From Solirubrobacterales bacterium (GTDB taxonomy: Bacteria; Actinomycetota; Thermoleophilia; Solirubrobacterales; Solirubrobacteraceae): 6,570 bases of DNA. Positions 1-5,552 of this stretch are shown here, in pieces. The translations under genes were made by a program, and so were the position numbers. The notes beneath the pieces were generated by a model. It did no database searches, was not told the origin of the DNA, and saw only the letters and a program-made list of their open reading frames with translations. Every line of letters begins with the position of its first letter. The stretch's first letter is position 1. Location of the stretch: contig JACDAP010000451.1 in NCBI GenBank assembly GCA_013695395.1, positions 1-6,570 on the forward strand, given 5' to 3'.

Positions 1-64
1 CGGCGATCGTGCCCGCGCCCGCCAGCAGGGCGACGAGGAACGCGAGGGCGACGATCCTGGTCAT
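1..64 (-). CDS. 5' end of an exported or membrane-anchored protein (partial)
   Basis: Only the first 21 codons are inside the window. They read MTRIVALAFLVALLAGAGTI followed by A: one basic residue after the start and then an uninterrupted hydrophobic stretch, which is what a signal peptide or signal anchor looks like. The mature part is outside the window, so no family can be named. The ATG at 64-62 is preferred because the ATG 11 bases upstream runs straight into a TGA. No Shine-Dalgarno sequence precedes it, but a TATGGT hexamer sits exactly 6 bases upstream, consistent with a leaderless transcript. It is divergent from the membrane-protein gene at 115. A chance ORF cannot be excluded from so short a piece. 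Confidence 0.6.
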   Translation of the reverse strand, partial: MTRIVALAFLVALLAGAGTIA

Positions 65-70
65 CGGTGC

Positions 71-76
71 ACCATA
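71..76 (-). promoter_or_regulatory. -10 hexamer TATGGT of a putative leaderless promoter
   Basis: On the minus strand TATGGT matches the TANNNT -10 consensus and is followed by 6 bases and then the ATG of the left-edge gene, so transcription would begin at or next to the start codon. No convincing -35 is visible. The matching plus-strand element at 103-108 lies back to back with it, 26 bases away. Confidence 0.45.
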
Positions 77-102
77 GTTCGGTGTGATCGTCGCTGCTCG
101 GG

Positions 103-108
103 TAGCGT
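103..108 (+). promoter_or_regulatory. -10 hexamer TAGCGT of a putative leaderless promoter
   Basis: TAGCGT (TANNNT) is followed by exactly 6 bases and the ATG at 115. There is no Shine-Dalgarno sequence and no clear -35. This is the mirror image of the element driving the divergent gene at the left edge. Confidence 0.5.
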
Positions 109-114
109 CGGCGG

Positions 115-504
115 ATGCATCTGCCCCCGCTGCTCCTGAGCCGTACCCCGGCCGTGCAGCTCGTCCTCGCCGTCCTCGCGCCGGCGATCCTCGGGCTGCT
201 CGCGGGGTACCTGCTGACCGCGGGCACGACCGCCTACGTCGTCGTCTCGGTGCTCGCCGGGCTGGGCGGGCTGGCCGCGGGCTTCGAGCACCCGACGGCG
301 GGGGAGGGGGCGGCACGCGGGCTCGGCGGCGGCGCGGTGTTCGGCGCGACCCTCCTGCTCGGCGCCGCGCTCACCGCAGAACCGGCGACGGTGACGCTTC
401 CCGAGCCCCCAGGCCTGCTTGTCGTGTTCACGGTCGCCTTCGGAGTCCTCCTCGGCGCCGCCGGGGGAGCGCTCCGCTCGCGGGCCGACCGGGCGACGGG
501 CTGA
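115..504 (+). CDS. small multi-pass membrane protein, unknown function
   Basis: The product is 129 residues and I do not recognise a named family. It is strongly hydrophobic, with apparent membrane segments at about residues 13-36 (VQLVLAVLAPAILGLLAGYL), 39-56, 70-88 (Gly/Ala/Leu-rich) and 97-118 (LLVVFTVAFGVLLGAAGGAL), giving roughly four passes. A Pro/Glu-containing loop near residues 88-97 separates the last two, and the C-terminus is basic (RSRADRATG). The ATG at 115 is the natural start because a TAGCGT hexamer precedes it by 6 bases; the other long frames over this stretch give low-complexity Arg/Pro/Gly translations typical of shadows. The next gene, a lipoprotein, begins 69 bases downstream on the same strand, so both belong to a small envelope-protein run. 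Confidence 0.75.
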   Translation: MHLPPLLLSRTPAVQLVLAVLAPAILGLLAGYLLTAGTTAYVVVSVLAGLGGLAAGFEHPTAGEGAARGLGGGAVFGATLLLGAALTAEPATVTLPEPPGLLVVFTVAFGVLLGAAGGALRSRADRATG

Positions 505-561
505 CACCCATCGACTCGGTCCCGGAATTCAGGCGACCGCGCCGCAGCGTCGGCGGTGCGC

Positions 562-567
562 GACGAT
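562..567 (+). promoter_or_regulatory. weak -10-like hexamer GACGAT before the lipoprotein gene
   Basis: GACGAT agrees with TANNNT only at the second and last positions, but it lies exactly 6 bases before the ATG at 574, the same spacing as at the other genes here. There is no Shine-Dalgarno sequence nearby. Low confidence on its own. Confidence 0.25.
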
Positions 568-573
568 GGGGGC

Positions 574-1032
574 ATGCTGCGCGCGGCGATCCTTCTGCTC
601 CTGAGCACGGCCACCCTGACGGGGTGCTCGGGCTTCGGCGTGGGTGTCCGGCAGGACACGGAGGACCGGGATGCGCTCACGGTGCTGCTGGCCGGCAAAC
701 GCAGCGGGGACCGGTTCCCGGCCCGCGGCCTGCTCGACCGCCGCTGGACCCGGCTGTTCGTCTTCGCGCCCGGCGCCGAGACGCAGCCGATCGAGGACCG
801 CATCGGGATCCCGTTCCCGTTCAGCAAGGAACGCGCGCCAGAAGACGCGGAGTACCTCGTCTTCGCCGACGAGGAGCAGGTCGTCGCCGCCTTCACCTTC
901 GCCGGGCCGCCCGGCGTGGACGCGAGCTGCCTACGGGCCGGCCGCGGGCCGCTGCTCCCGGAGACCGAGCTGACGCTCAGCGCGTCCGGGTCAGGGCTGA
1001 CCACCCTCACCGGGATCGGGCGCTGCGGGTAG
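574..1032 (+). CDS. predicted lipoprotein, unknown function
   Basis: The product is 152 residues. It begins MLRAAILLLLSTATLTGCSG: a short N-region with Arg3, a hydrophobic core and the lipobox L-T-G-C with the lipidated cysteine at residue 18, so it should be processed by signal peptidase II and anchored to the outer face of the membrane. The rest is a soluble domain with no motif I recognise; two further cysteines (near Ala-Ser-Cys-Leu and at the C-terminal Arg-Cys-Gly) could form a disulfide. A GTG at 556 would add six charged and glycine residues before the signal peptide, so ATG 574 is chosen. Its TAG stop at 1030-1032 overlaps the putative -10 hexamer of the next gene. Function is unknown; the lipoprotein assignment is firm. 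Confidence 0.8.
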   Translation: MLRAAILLLLSTATLTGCSGFGVGVRQDTEDRDALTVLLAGKRSGDRFPARGLLDRRWTRLFVFAPGAETQPIEDRIGIPFPFSKERAPEDAEYLVFADEEQVVAAFTFAGPPGVDASCLRAGRGPLLPETELTLSASGSGLTTLTGIGRCG

Positions 1033-1035
1033 GCT
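1030..1035 (+). promoter_or_regulatory. -10 hexamer TAGGCT overlapping the upstream stop codon
   Basis: TAGGCT fits TANNNT and is followed by exactly 6 bases (CGCGCC) and the ATG at 1042. Its first three bases are the TAG stop of the lipoprotein gene. No Shine-Dalgarno sequence is present between stop and start. The same arrangement recurs between dedA and uppP at 3666-3671. Confidence 0.45.
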
Positions 1036-1041
1036 CGCGCC

Positions 1042-1488
1042 ATGGGTCATCTCGGAGGGACGAAGAGCATCGAGGTCGAGGCGCCGATCGAGGCCTGCTG
1101 GGCGCTCGCGGCCGACGTGGCGAGCGCGCCGGAGTGGCAGTCGGGGCTCGAGGGCATGAAGGTCCTCGACACCGACGATCAGGGCCGTCCCACCAAGTGC
1201 GAGACGAGCTCGGACATCAAGGTCCGCGTGGTCAAGACGATCGTGCGCTTCACCTACCAGGAGCCCAGTCGGGTCTCCTGGAGCCAGGAGAAGGGCGACC
1301 TGAAGAGCCTTGACGGAGCCTGGGAGCTCGAGGACCTCGGCGACGGGCGCACGAAGGTCACCTACACGCTCGACGGCGACCCCGGCCGCGTGCTCGGGAT
1401 GCTGCTGCGCGGGCCGGTGGAGGGCAAGGTCCGCGACGTGATGGTCAACGGGCGGCCCGGCGAGTTCAAGGCGCGCGTCGAGGCGTAG
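1042..1488 (+). CDS. SRPBCC / polyketide cyclase-dehydrase-like lipid-binding fold protein
   Basis: The product is 148 residues, the usual length for a single-domain SRPBCC (START/Bet v 1-like) protein. The opening strand and first helix, SIEVEAPIEACWALAADVAS followed by APEWQSG, match the family pattern of a hydrophobic strand ending in 'aP', a helix with W and a conserved 'PeWqsg' segment. The middle (Y/F-x-E-P-x-R-V-S-W-S) and the later segment DGAWELEDLGDGRTKVTY are also typical of actinobacterial members. The fold forms a hydrophobic pocket; members bind lipids, polyketides or other small hydrophobic ligands, and the ligand cannot be predicted from sequence. It is cytoplasmic, with no signal peptide. 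It starts 9 bases after the lipoprotein stop, but its own TAGGCT hexamer suggests it can be transcribed separately. Family assignment is good; role is unknown. Confidence 0.82.
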   Translation: MGHLGGTKSIEVEAPIEACWALAADVASAPEWQSGLEGMKVLDTDDQGRPTKCETSSDIKVRVVKTIVRFTYQEPSRVSWSQEKGDLKSLDGAWELEDLGDGRTKVTYTLDGDPGRVLGMLLRGPVEGKVRDVMVNGRPGEFKARVEA

Positions 1489-1497
1489 GCCGGTGGG

Positions 1498-1527
1498 CCC
1501 CGGCCCGGCGGGCAGCGGGCGCCGGGG
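1498..1527. terminator. GC-rich hairpin between convergent genes
   Basis: CCCCGGC at 1498-1504 pairs perfectly with GCCGGGG at 1521-1527 around a 16-base GC-rich loop. It occupies the 39-base gap between the SRPBCC stop (1488) and the purM stop (1528), where one structure could end both convergent transcripts. There is no T-run on either side, so it is not a textbook intrinsic terminator; T-poor hairpins of this kind are common in high-GC actinobacteria. Confidence 0.4.
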
Positions 1528-2589
1528 TCAGCCGCCGAAGCGCACGCCGAGGGTCGGCAGCGTGATCACGCCGCCCTCGTCGGTCACGGTCCCGATGCGT
1601 GCGGTCCCGGGGTGCTGCACCGAGAGCGCCGCGACCGCGTCCACGGCCCGGTCCTCCGGGACCACGACGACGAAGCCGCAGCCCATGTTGAAGACCTCCC
1701 ACATCTCGGCGGGGGGGATGTTCCCGCCGCGGGCGATGAGCCCGAAGATAGGCGGCACCGAGAGCGGGTCGTGGAGCTCCCACCCCAGGCGCTTGTGGCC
1801 CAGCCGGAGCAGGTTCGTGACCCCGCCGCCGGTGATGTGGGCCAGGCCGAGGACGGCGATGTCGGAGCGCAACAGCTCGACGATCGCCCGCACGTAGATC
1901 ACGGTCGGCTCGAGCAGCGCGTCGATCACCGACATGCCGCGCAGCTCGGGCGGCGTGTCCTCGAAGGCGTGGCCTCCCTGCTCGAGGACGGCGCGGCGGG
2001 CGAGGGTGTAGCCGTTTGAGTGGCAGCCGCTCGAGGGCAGGCCGATGACCGCCGAGCCCGGGGTGGCCTCGTCGCCGGTGACGATCCGGTCGAGCGCGAC
2101 GGTGCCGAACGCGGTGCCGCAGAGGTCGAACCCGTTCGGGCTCGGGTGGCCGCGGATCAGCTCGGGCAGGACGGCGAGCTCGCCCCCGGGGATCTCGATG
2201 TTCGCCTGCTCGGCGCCATCCTTGAGCCCTTTCGCGATTCGGGCCAGGGCGGTCGGGTCGGCCTGCTCGACCGCGAGGTAGTCGACCATCGCGATCGGCT
2301 CGGCGCCCACGCAGACGATGTCGTTGACGTTCATCGCGATGCAGTCGATGCCGACGGTCTCCAGGCGGTCGGCCTGCTCGGCGAGCACGAGCTTGGAGCC
2401 GACCCCGTCGGTGGAGAGCGCGACGCCGAGGTTCGGCGCGACGCGCAGCACGCTGGCGTAGTGGCCGCTCGGCAGAACGGAGGCGCTCGGGCGGTCGACC
2501 CGGATCGTCTTGAGGACGTCGACGAGCGCGCCGACTCCCGCGTCGGCCCGTTGAGTATCGACGCCGGCGGCGGCGTAGGCATCGGTCAT
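1528..2589 (-). CDS. purM: phosphoribosylformylglycinamidine cyclo-ligase (AIR synthase)
   Basis: The product is 353 residues, close to the usual length. PurM closes formylglycinamidine ribonucleotide to 5-aminoimidazole ribonucleotide using ATP, the fifth step of de novo purine synthesis, in the cytoplasm. Family motifs in order: STDGVGSKLVLA (about residues 66-77), the GIDCIAMNVNDIVCVGAEPI block (about 87-106) with DYLA after it, GLPSSGCHSNGYTLARR, LLEPTVIYV, LAHITGGGVTNLLR, and FNMGCGFVVVV near the C-terminus. The segment that is usually GGETAEMPG reads PGGELAVLPELI here, a variant of the same position. The start is ATG at 2589 (MTDAYAAAGVDTQRADAG); the frame stays open upstream but that part is low-complexity. 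A weak CAGCAT hexamer (2598-2603) lies 8 bases before the start. It stands alone, convergent with the SRPBCC gene and 134 bases after uppP. Confidence 0.95.
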   Translation of the reverse strand: MTDAYAAAGVDTQRADAGVGALVDVLKTIRVDRPSASVLPSGHYASVLRVAPNLGVALSTDGVGSKLVLAEQADRLETVGIDCIAMNVNDIVCVGAEPIAMVDYLAVEQADPTALARIAKGLKDGAEQANIEIPGGELAVLPELIRGHPSPNGFDLCGTAFGTVALDRIVTGDEATPGSAVIGLPSSGCHSNGYTLARRAVLEQGGHAFEDTPPELRGMSVIDALLEPTVIYVRAIVELLRSDIAVLGLAHITGGGVTNLLRLGHKRLGWELHDPLSVPPIFGLIARGGNIPPAEMWEVFNMGCGFVVVVPEDRAVDAVAALSVQHPGTARIGTVTDEGGVITLPTLGVRFGG

Positions 2590-2672
2590 CGGCGGGGATG
2601 CTGCCACACGCGGCGGTCGAGGGCGGGCGTCGAGTGCCCGCAGCCCGCCGGGGCCGTGTCGGAGGAGATCGT

Positions 2673-2712
2673 GCGGCGGGCCGCCGCCACTCCCCGGATG
2701 GCCACTTCGGGG
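2673..2712 (-). terminator. hairpins downstream of uppP (possible transcript end)
   Basis: Two GC-rich hairpins lie just past the uppP stop on the minus strand: CCCCG (2692-2696) with CGGGG (2708-2712) around an 11-base loop, and GCGGCG (2673-2678) with CGCCGC (2682-2687) around a 3-base loop. Neither has a T-run. They sit between uppP and purM, where a transcript end is expected. In DNA this GC-rich such stems also arise by chance. Confidence 0.25.
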
Positions 2713-2723
2713 CGCGCGGCTCG

Positions 2724-3659
2724 TCAGCGCGCGGCGCGGCGGAGCACGACGACGGCCAGCGCGGTGCGGTAGGCGGCGTAGGGCAGCAGGGAGCGGTCGC
2801 GCTCGACCTGCCCGATCAGCCAGGTGGAGGCGAGCGTCGAGCCGAACGACGCCGCGGCGCCCACCGCGAACCGCGCGCCCATCGCGGGGGGCAGGCCGCG
2901 TCGGGCAAGGCGCGCGCCCTTCAGGACGGAGGCGCCCAGGATGATCGGCAGCGCAACGTGGCGGGAGAGCGCGTTGGCGTCCTCGCGGCCGAAGCCGCGC
3001 GCGCGGGCGGCGGCAAGGGTCATCCCGTTGCGCGAGGCGCCGGGGACCAGTGCGCAGCACTGGGCGAGGCCGAGCACGAGCCCGTCGAGCGCCCCCGCGT
3101 CATCCCGTGGTCGCGCTGCCGTGGTGTGAGACAGCGGGCGCAAGAACGTGTTGTCAGCCCCCCGTTCCACGCCCGCTGTCGAGCGTTCCCACAGCCGGCG
3201 TGGAAACGTGTAGCCGTCCCCCCGTTCCACGCCCGCTGATCTCGGCTGCGGGCCTCGCTGGTCGGCCAATGCCATCGCGGCGCTGCCCAGCAGCAGCCCG
3301 ACCGCGATCGAGCGCGGTGTGCCCATCCGCTCCTCGATCGGTCGCTCGAGCGTGTACCCGGCGAGCGCAGGCGGAAGGAAGGAGAGCGCGACGAGGGACG
3401 CGCGGCGCGCATCGAACCCGCGGGCGGCCTCCTCGACCTCGCTGCGCAGGGCGATCAGCAGCGCGGCCGCGGTCCCCGCGTGGAGGGCGACCTCGAACGC
3501 CTTCTGCAGGTCCGCGTCGAGCTCCTCGTACGGCCACCCGGCCAGCCAGGGGACCAGCGTGATGTGTCCGGAGCTCGAGACGGGGAGGAGCTCGGCGGGG
3601 CCGTGGAGCAGGCCGAGGGCCAGCGCGTGGCGGAGCGGGAGGGCGCGCTCGGGGTCGAT
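2724..3659 (-). CDS. uppP: undecaprenyl-diphosphatase (BacA/UppP family) with in-frame repeat insertion and ATC start
   Basis: UppP is an integral membrane enzyme that removes a phosphate from undecaprenyl pyrophosphate, recycling the lipid carrier for cell-wall and surface-glycan synthesis. Both signature regions are present: GLLHGPAELLPVSSSGH (residues 16-32, with Glu23, Ser29 and His32) and LVPGASRNG (residues 204-212, with Arg210). The first of the two family glutamates is replaced by His19. The reading frame is open for 311 codons. Residues about 140-180 are an extra stretch, Arg/Gly-rich, made of two 20-residue repeats (each containing AGVERG, at 142-147 and 162-167) encoded by palindromic DNA at 3130-3240. 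Without these 40 residues the protein would be about 271 residues, the normal size. The frame has no ATG, GTG or TTG before codon 112 (ATG 3326-3324), which lies beyond the first catalytic motif. I place the start at ATC 3659-3657 because it lies 6 bases after TAGGCT. It could alternatively be a pseudogene that lost its ATG. It is 9 bases after dedA, same strand. Confidence 0.83.
   Translation of the reverse strand: MDPERALPLRHALALGLLHGPAELLPVSSSGHITLVPWLAGWPYEELDADLQKAFEVALHAGTAAALLIALRSEVEEAARGFDARRASLVALSFLPPALAGYTLERPIEERMGTPRSIAVGLLLGSAAMALADQRGPQPRSAGVERGDGYTFPRRLWERSTAGVERGADNTFLRPLSHTTAARPRDDAGALDGLVLGLAQCCALVPGASRNGMTLAAARARGFGREDANALSRHVALPIILGASVLKGARLARRGLPPAMGARFAVGAAASFGSTLASTWLIGQVERDRSLLPYAAYRTALAVVVLRRAAR
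3130..3180. repeat. palindromic repeat family 1, copy A (inside uppP)
   Basis: The ends are perfect 11-base inverted arms, GACAGCGGGCG (3130-3140) and CGCCCGCTGTC (3170-3180). Inside them GAACG (3144-3148) pairs with CGTTC (3163-3167), so the unit could fold into a long interrupted stem. Read on the minus strand of uppP it encodes the second peptide repeat (AGVERGADNTFLRPL). Copy B starts exactly 60 bases further on (ACAG at 3131 and at 3191). I do not recognise it as a named element. Confidence 0.8.
3191..3240. repeat. palindromic repeat family 1, copy B (inside uppP)
   Basis: Its right part (CCCCCCGTTCCACGCCCGCTG, counted from 3218) is the same as in copy A. The left arm, CAGCCGGCGTGGAAACG at 3192-3208, is complementary to CGTTCCACGCCCGCTG (3223-3238) with one mismatch and one extra base. 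In uppP it encodes the first peptide repeat (AGVERGDGYTFPRRL). The two copies differ mostly in the left arm and centre, and a 10-base linker (3181-3190) separates them. Confidence 0.8.
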
Positions 3660-3665
3660 GCGCGG

Positions 3666-3671
3666 AGCCTA
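3666..3671 (-). promoter_or_regulatory. -10 hexamer TAGGCT overlapping the dedA stop codon
   Basis: On the minus strand TAGGCT is followed by exactly 6 bases (CCGCGC) and then ATC, the proposed uppP start. Its TAG is the stop codon of dedA. The 15 bases TAGGCTCCGCGCATC closely resemble TAGGCTCGCGCCATG in front of the SRPBCC gene. No Shine-Dalgarno sequence is present. Confidence 0.4.
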
Positions 3672-4349
3672 CGCTGCGCTGAGCGCCGGCTCGCCGCCGC
3701 TGCCCGAGTCGCGGTTCTTCAGGAACCGGCGCAGGAAGTAGATCGCGGCGACGACGATCAGGAAGGCGACGAGGTAGTCGACGTAGTGCAGCTTGTCCTT
3801 GATCTCGGTCCAGTTGTCGCGCGCCTCGCGGCCGGCGAGCGTCAGGCCGAGGTTCCACGGCACCGCGCCCGCGAAGGTCAGCACGCTGAAGCGGAGGATC
3901 GGCATGCGCGCCACGCCGGCGGGCAGCGAGATGAAGGTGCGGACGATCGGCAGCATCCGCGAGAAGAAGACGGCGGCGTCACCGTACTTCTCGAACCAGC
4001 GGTCCGCCCAGGTGAGGTACGACGGCTTGATGTGGAGCTTCTTGGCGTGCTTCTCGAGGATGCTCGTGCGGCCGTAGTAGCCGGCCGCGTAGGCGACCCA
4101 GGAGCCGACGAGGTTCGCGAAGCTCGCCACGAGCACCGCCGCCCACAGTGAGTAGCGGCCGTCGGAGACCGCGAACCCGGCGAACAGCATCGTGCCCTCC
4201 GAGGGGATCGGGATGCACGCCGACTCGGGCGCCATGAGGATGAAGATGCCCCACAGCCCGAGGTCGCCGACCACCCCGACGGTGAACTCCACGAGGGGGT
4301 CGGTGATCGAGCCGAAGACGATCACGAGGCTGGAAAGCACGACGAGCAC
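3669..4349 (-). CDS. DedA family membrane protein (VTT/SNARE-associated domain)
   Basis: The product is 226 residues from the chosen start. DedA proteins are multi-pass inner-membrane proteins; some members (UptA) move undecaprenyl phosphate back across the membrane, while others are tied to membrane-potential or drug-tolerance phenotypes. Family features here: an N-terminal hydrophobic segment, the motif PESACIPIPSEG with the conserved acidic residue and Pro pair, a helix pair ending in the GYYGR turn, the segment FFSRMLPIVRTFISLPAG with its conserved arginines, and a final membrane helix (YLVAFLIVVAAIYFL) before a basic tail. An ATG at 4391 in the same frame would add 14 residues but would overlap the divergent aminotransferase start. 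The GTG at 4349 lies 7 bases after TACCGT and is preferred. It sits directly upstream of uppP, which suits a role in lipid-carrier recycling (inference). Confidence 0.9.
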   Translation of the reverse strand: MLVVLSSLVIVFGSITDPLVEFTVGVVGDLGLWGIFILMAPESACIPIPSEGTMLFAGFAVSDGRYSLWAAVLVASFANLVGSWVAYAAGYYGRTSILEKHAKKLHIKPSYLTWADRWFEKYGDAAVFFSRMLPIVRTFISLPAGVARMPILRFSVLTFAGAVPWNLGLTLAGREARDNWTEIKDKLHYVDYLVAFLIVVAAIYFLRRFLKNRDSGSGGEPALSAA

Positions 4350-4356
4350 GCGCGGA

Positions 4357-4362
4357 ACGGTA
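4357..4362 (-). promoter_or_regulatory. -10 hexamer TACCGT for dedA
   Basis: On the minus strand TACCGT (TANNNT) lies 7 bases before the GTG at 4349. It supports that start over the upstream ATG at 4391. It is only 13 bases from the opposing hexamer at 4376-4381. Confidence 0.4.
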
Positions 4363-4375
4363 GCGAGACGCCAGG

Positions 4376-4381
4376 TACGGT
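4376..4381 (+). promoter_or_regulatory. -10 hexamer TACGGT for the aminotransferase
   Basis: TACGGT (TANNNT) is followed by 8 bases and the ATG at 4390. No Shine-Dalgarno sequence and no clear -35 are seen. With the dedA hexamer it forms a compact divergent promoter. Confidence 0.4.
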
Positions 4382-4389
4382 GTCCCGCC

Positions 4390-5484
4390 ATGACGGTCCC
4401 CCTCTTCGACCCGGCGACCCCGCTCGAGCCGCTGCAGCCCGCCCTCCGGGCGGCGATCGACGACGTGCTCGAGGCGGGTCAGTGGATCCTTGGCCCGCAG
4501 GTCGCCGCCTTCGAGACGGAGTGGGCCAGGTACACGGGGACGACCGACGCGATCGGCGTGGCGAACGGCACCGAGGCGATCACCATCGCCCTGCGTGCGC
4601 TCGGCGTGGGCCCCGGCGACGACGTCGTCGTGCCGTCGTTCACCTACTTCGCGAGCGCCGAGGCGATCCCGCCGACCGGAGCCCGGCCCGTCTTCTGCGA
4701 CGTCGACCCGGCGACCAGCTGCGTGACGGTCGAGAGCGTCCGCGCGGCCATGACCCCGAGGACGAAGGCGGTGGTCGCCGTGCACCTGTTCGGGAACCTC
4801 GCGCCCGTGCGCGAGATCGAGGAGCAGCTCGGCGTGCCGGTGGTGGAGGACGTCGCACAGGCCAGCGGCTCGATCGCTGCCGACGGTACGCGGCCCGGCA
4901 ATCTGGGCGCGATCGGGACCTTCTCCTTCTACCCGAGCAAGAACCTGGGCGGCTTCGGGGACGGCGGCGCGATCACGACCTCCGACGCCGCGCTGGCCGA
5001 ACGCGTGCGGACCCTCCGCTTCCACGGCTCCGCGGACAAGGTCACCTACACCGAGGTCGGCTACAACTCGCGTCTCGACGAGCTCCAGGCCGCGATCCTG
5101 CGCGTGCAGCTCCCGGAGCTCGACGGCTGGGCGGAGCACCGGCGCACCGCGGGCCGCTGGTACACGGAGGCCGGGCTGGGCGAGCACGTCGCGCTGCCGG
5201 AGCCCGCGCCGGGCAGCCGGCCCGCCTGGGGCCTCTACGTCGTCCGCACGCCGGAGCCCGACGCGCTCGGCGAGGCGCTCGGCAAGAAGGGCATCGGCGC
5301 CCGCGGCTACTACCGCGTCCCGATCCACCAGCAGCCCGTCTTCGCGGCCGAGTACGGCGAGACGCCGCTCCCCGGCACCGAGGAGGCGGCCCGCACGCAC
5401 CTGGCGATCCCGATGTCCGCCGCCCTGGACCGGTCGCAGGTCGACGAGGTCGTGGTCGCCGTGGGCGAGGCGCTCGCCCGGTGA
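4390..5484 (+). CDS. DegT/DnrJ/EryC1/StrS family PLP-dependent sugar aminotransferase
   Basis: The product is 364 residues, the typical length. The family transfers an amino group, usually from glutamate, to a keto-sugar nucleotide, making amino sugars for surface polysaccharides, glycoprotein glycans or natural products. The PLP lysine is Lys184 in FSFYPSKNLGGFGDGG. ANGTEAI (58-64) forms the phosphate-binding turn, VVEDVAQASG (151-160) carries the Asp that contacts the PLP ring nitrogen, and GYNSRLDELQAAIL is the conserved later block. The segment YYRVPIHQQPVF resembles the substrate-side motif of this family. The start at 4390 gives MTVPLFDPATPLEPLQP, a normal N-terminus. The exact sugar cannot be assigned: it resembles the FdtB/WlbE/WecE range of subfamilies. 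It diverges from dedA and is followed, after a 142-base gap filled by repeats, by a DUF354 gene. Confidence 0.93.
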   Translation: MTVPLFDPATPLEPLQPALRAAIDDVLEAGQWILGPQVAAFETEWARYTGTTDAIGVANGTEAITIALRALGVGPGDDVVVPSFTYFASAEAIPPTGARPVFCDVDPATSCVTVESVRAAMTPRTKAVVAVHLFGNLAPVREIEEQLGVPVVEDVAQASGSIAADGTRPGNLGAIGTFSFYPSKNLGGFGDGGAITTSDAALAERVRTLRFHGSADKVTYTEVGYNSRLDELQAAILRVQLPELDGWAEHRRTAGRWYTEAGLGEHVALPEPAPGSRPAWGLYVVRTPEPDALGEALGKKGIGARGYYRVPIHQQPVFAAEYGETPLPGTEEAARTHLAIPMSAALDRSQVDEVVVAVGEALAR

Positions 5485-5503
5485 CCGTCGCCAAGGTGGA
5501 AGC

Positions 5504-5552
5504 GGTGAGAATGGATCCGCGCCCGCATACCGGGCTCTGTTCCATTCTCACC
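5504..5552. repeat. palindromic repeat family 2, copy 1
   Basis: Perfect 12-base inverted arms, GGTGAGAATGGA (5504-5515) and TCCATTCTCACC (5541-5552), flank a 25-base centre. In the centre GCCCG (5521-5525) pairs with CGGGC (5531-5535). The next copy begins exactly 60 bases on. It lies 19 bases after the aminotransferase stop and could form a strong two-tier hairpin in RNA. I do not recognise it as a named element, and it shares no sequence with the pair in uppP. Confidence 0.85.

Noticed and set aside
84..1313. A 409-residue plus-strand frame across the first three genes
   Set aside because: Its translation is Arg/Ala/Gly-rich low complexity and it covers three genes with clear membrane, lipoprotein and SRPBCC features in other frames.
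1528..3060. A 510-residue version of PurM extending upstream of 2589
   Set aside because: The extra N-terminus is Arg/Pro-rich low-complexity translation that overlaps uppP; the family begins at MTDAYAAAGVD.
3121..3240. Frameshift or disruption of uppP by the repeats
   Set aside because: The frame from 3659 to 2724 is continuous; the repeat pair is in frame and both catalytic regions are in the same frame.
2724..3326. uppP starting at the first ATG (200 residues)
   Set aside because: This would drop the GLLHGPAELLPVSSSGH motif and the first half of the enzyme, although the upstream frame is open and clearly coding back to codon 1 at 3659.
3979..5400. Long minus-strand open frames opposite the aminotransferase and DUF354, including 5042-6502
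   Set aside because: They are Arg/Gly/Asp/Val-rich shadows of well-recognised plus-strand genes, without family motifs; long antisense frames are expected at this GC content.
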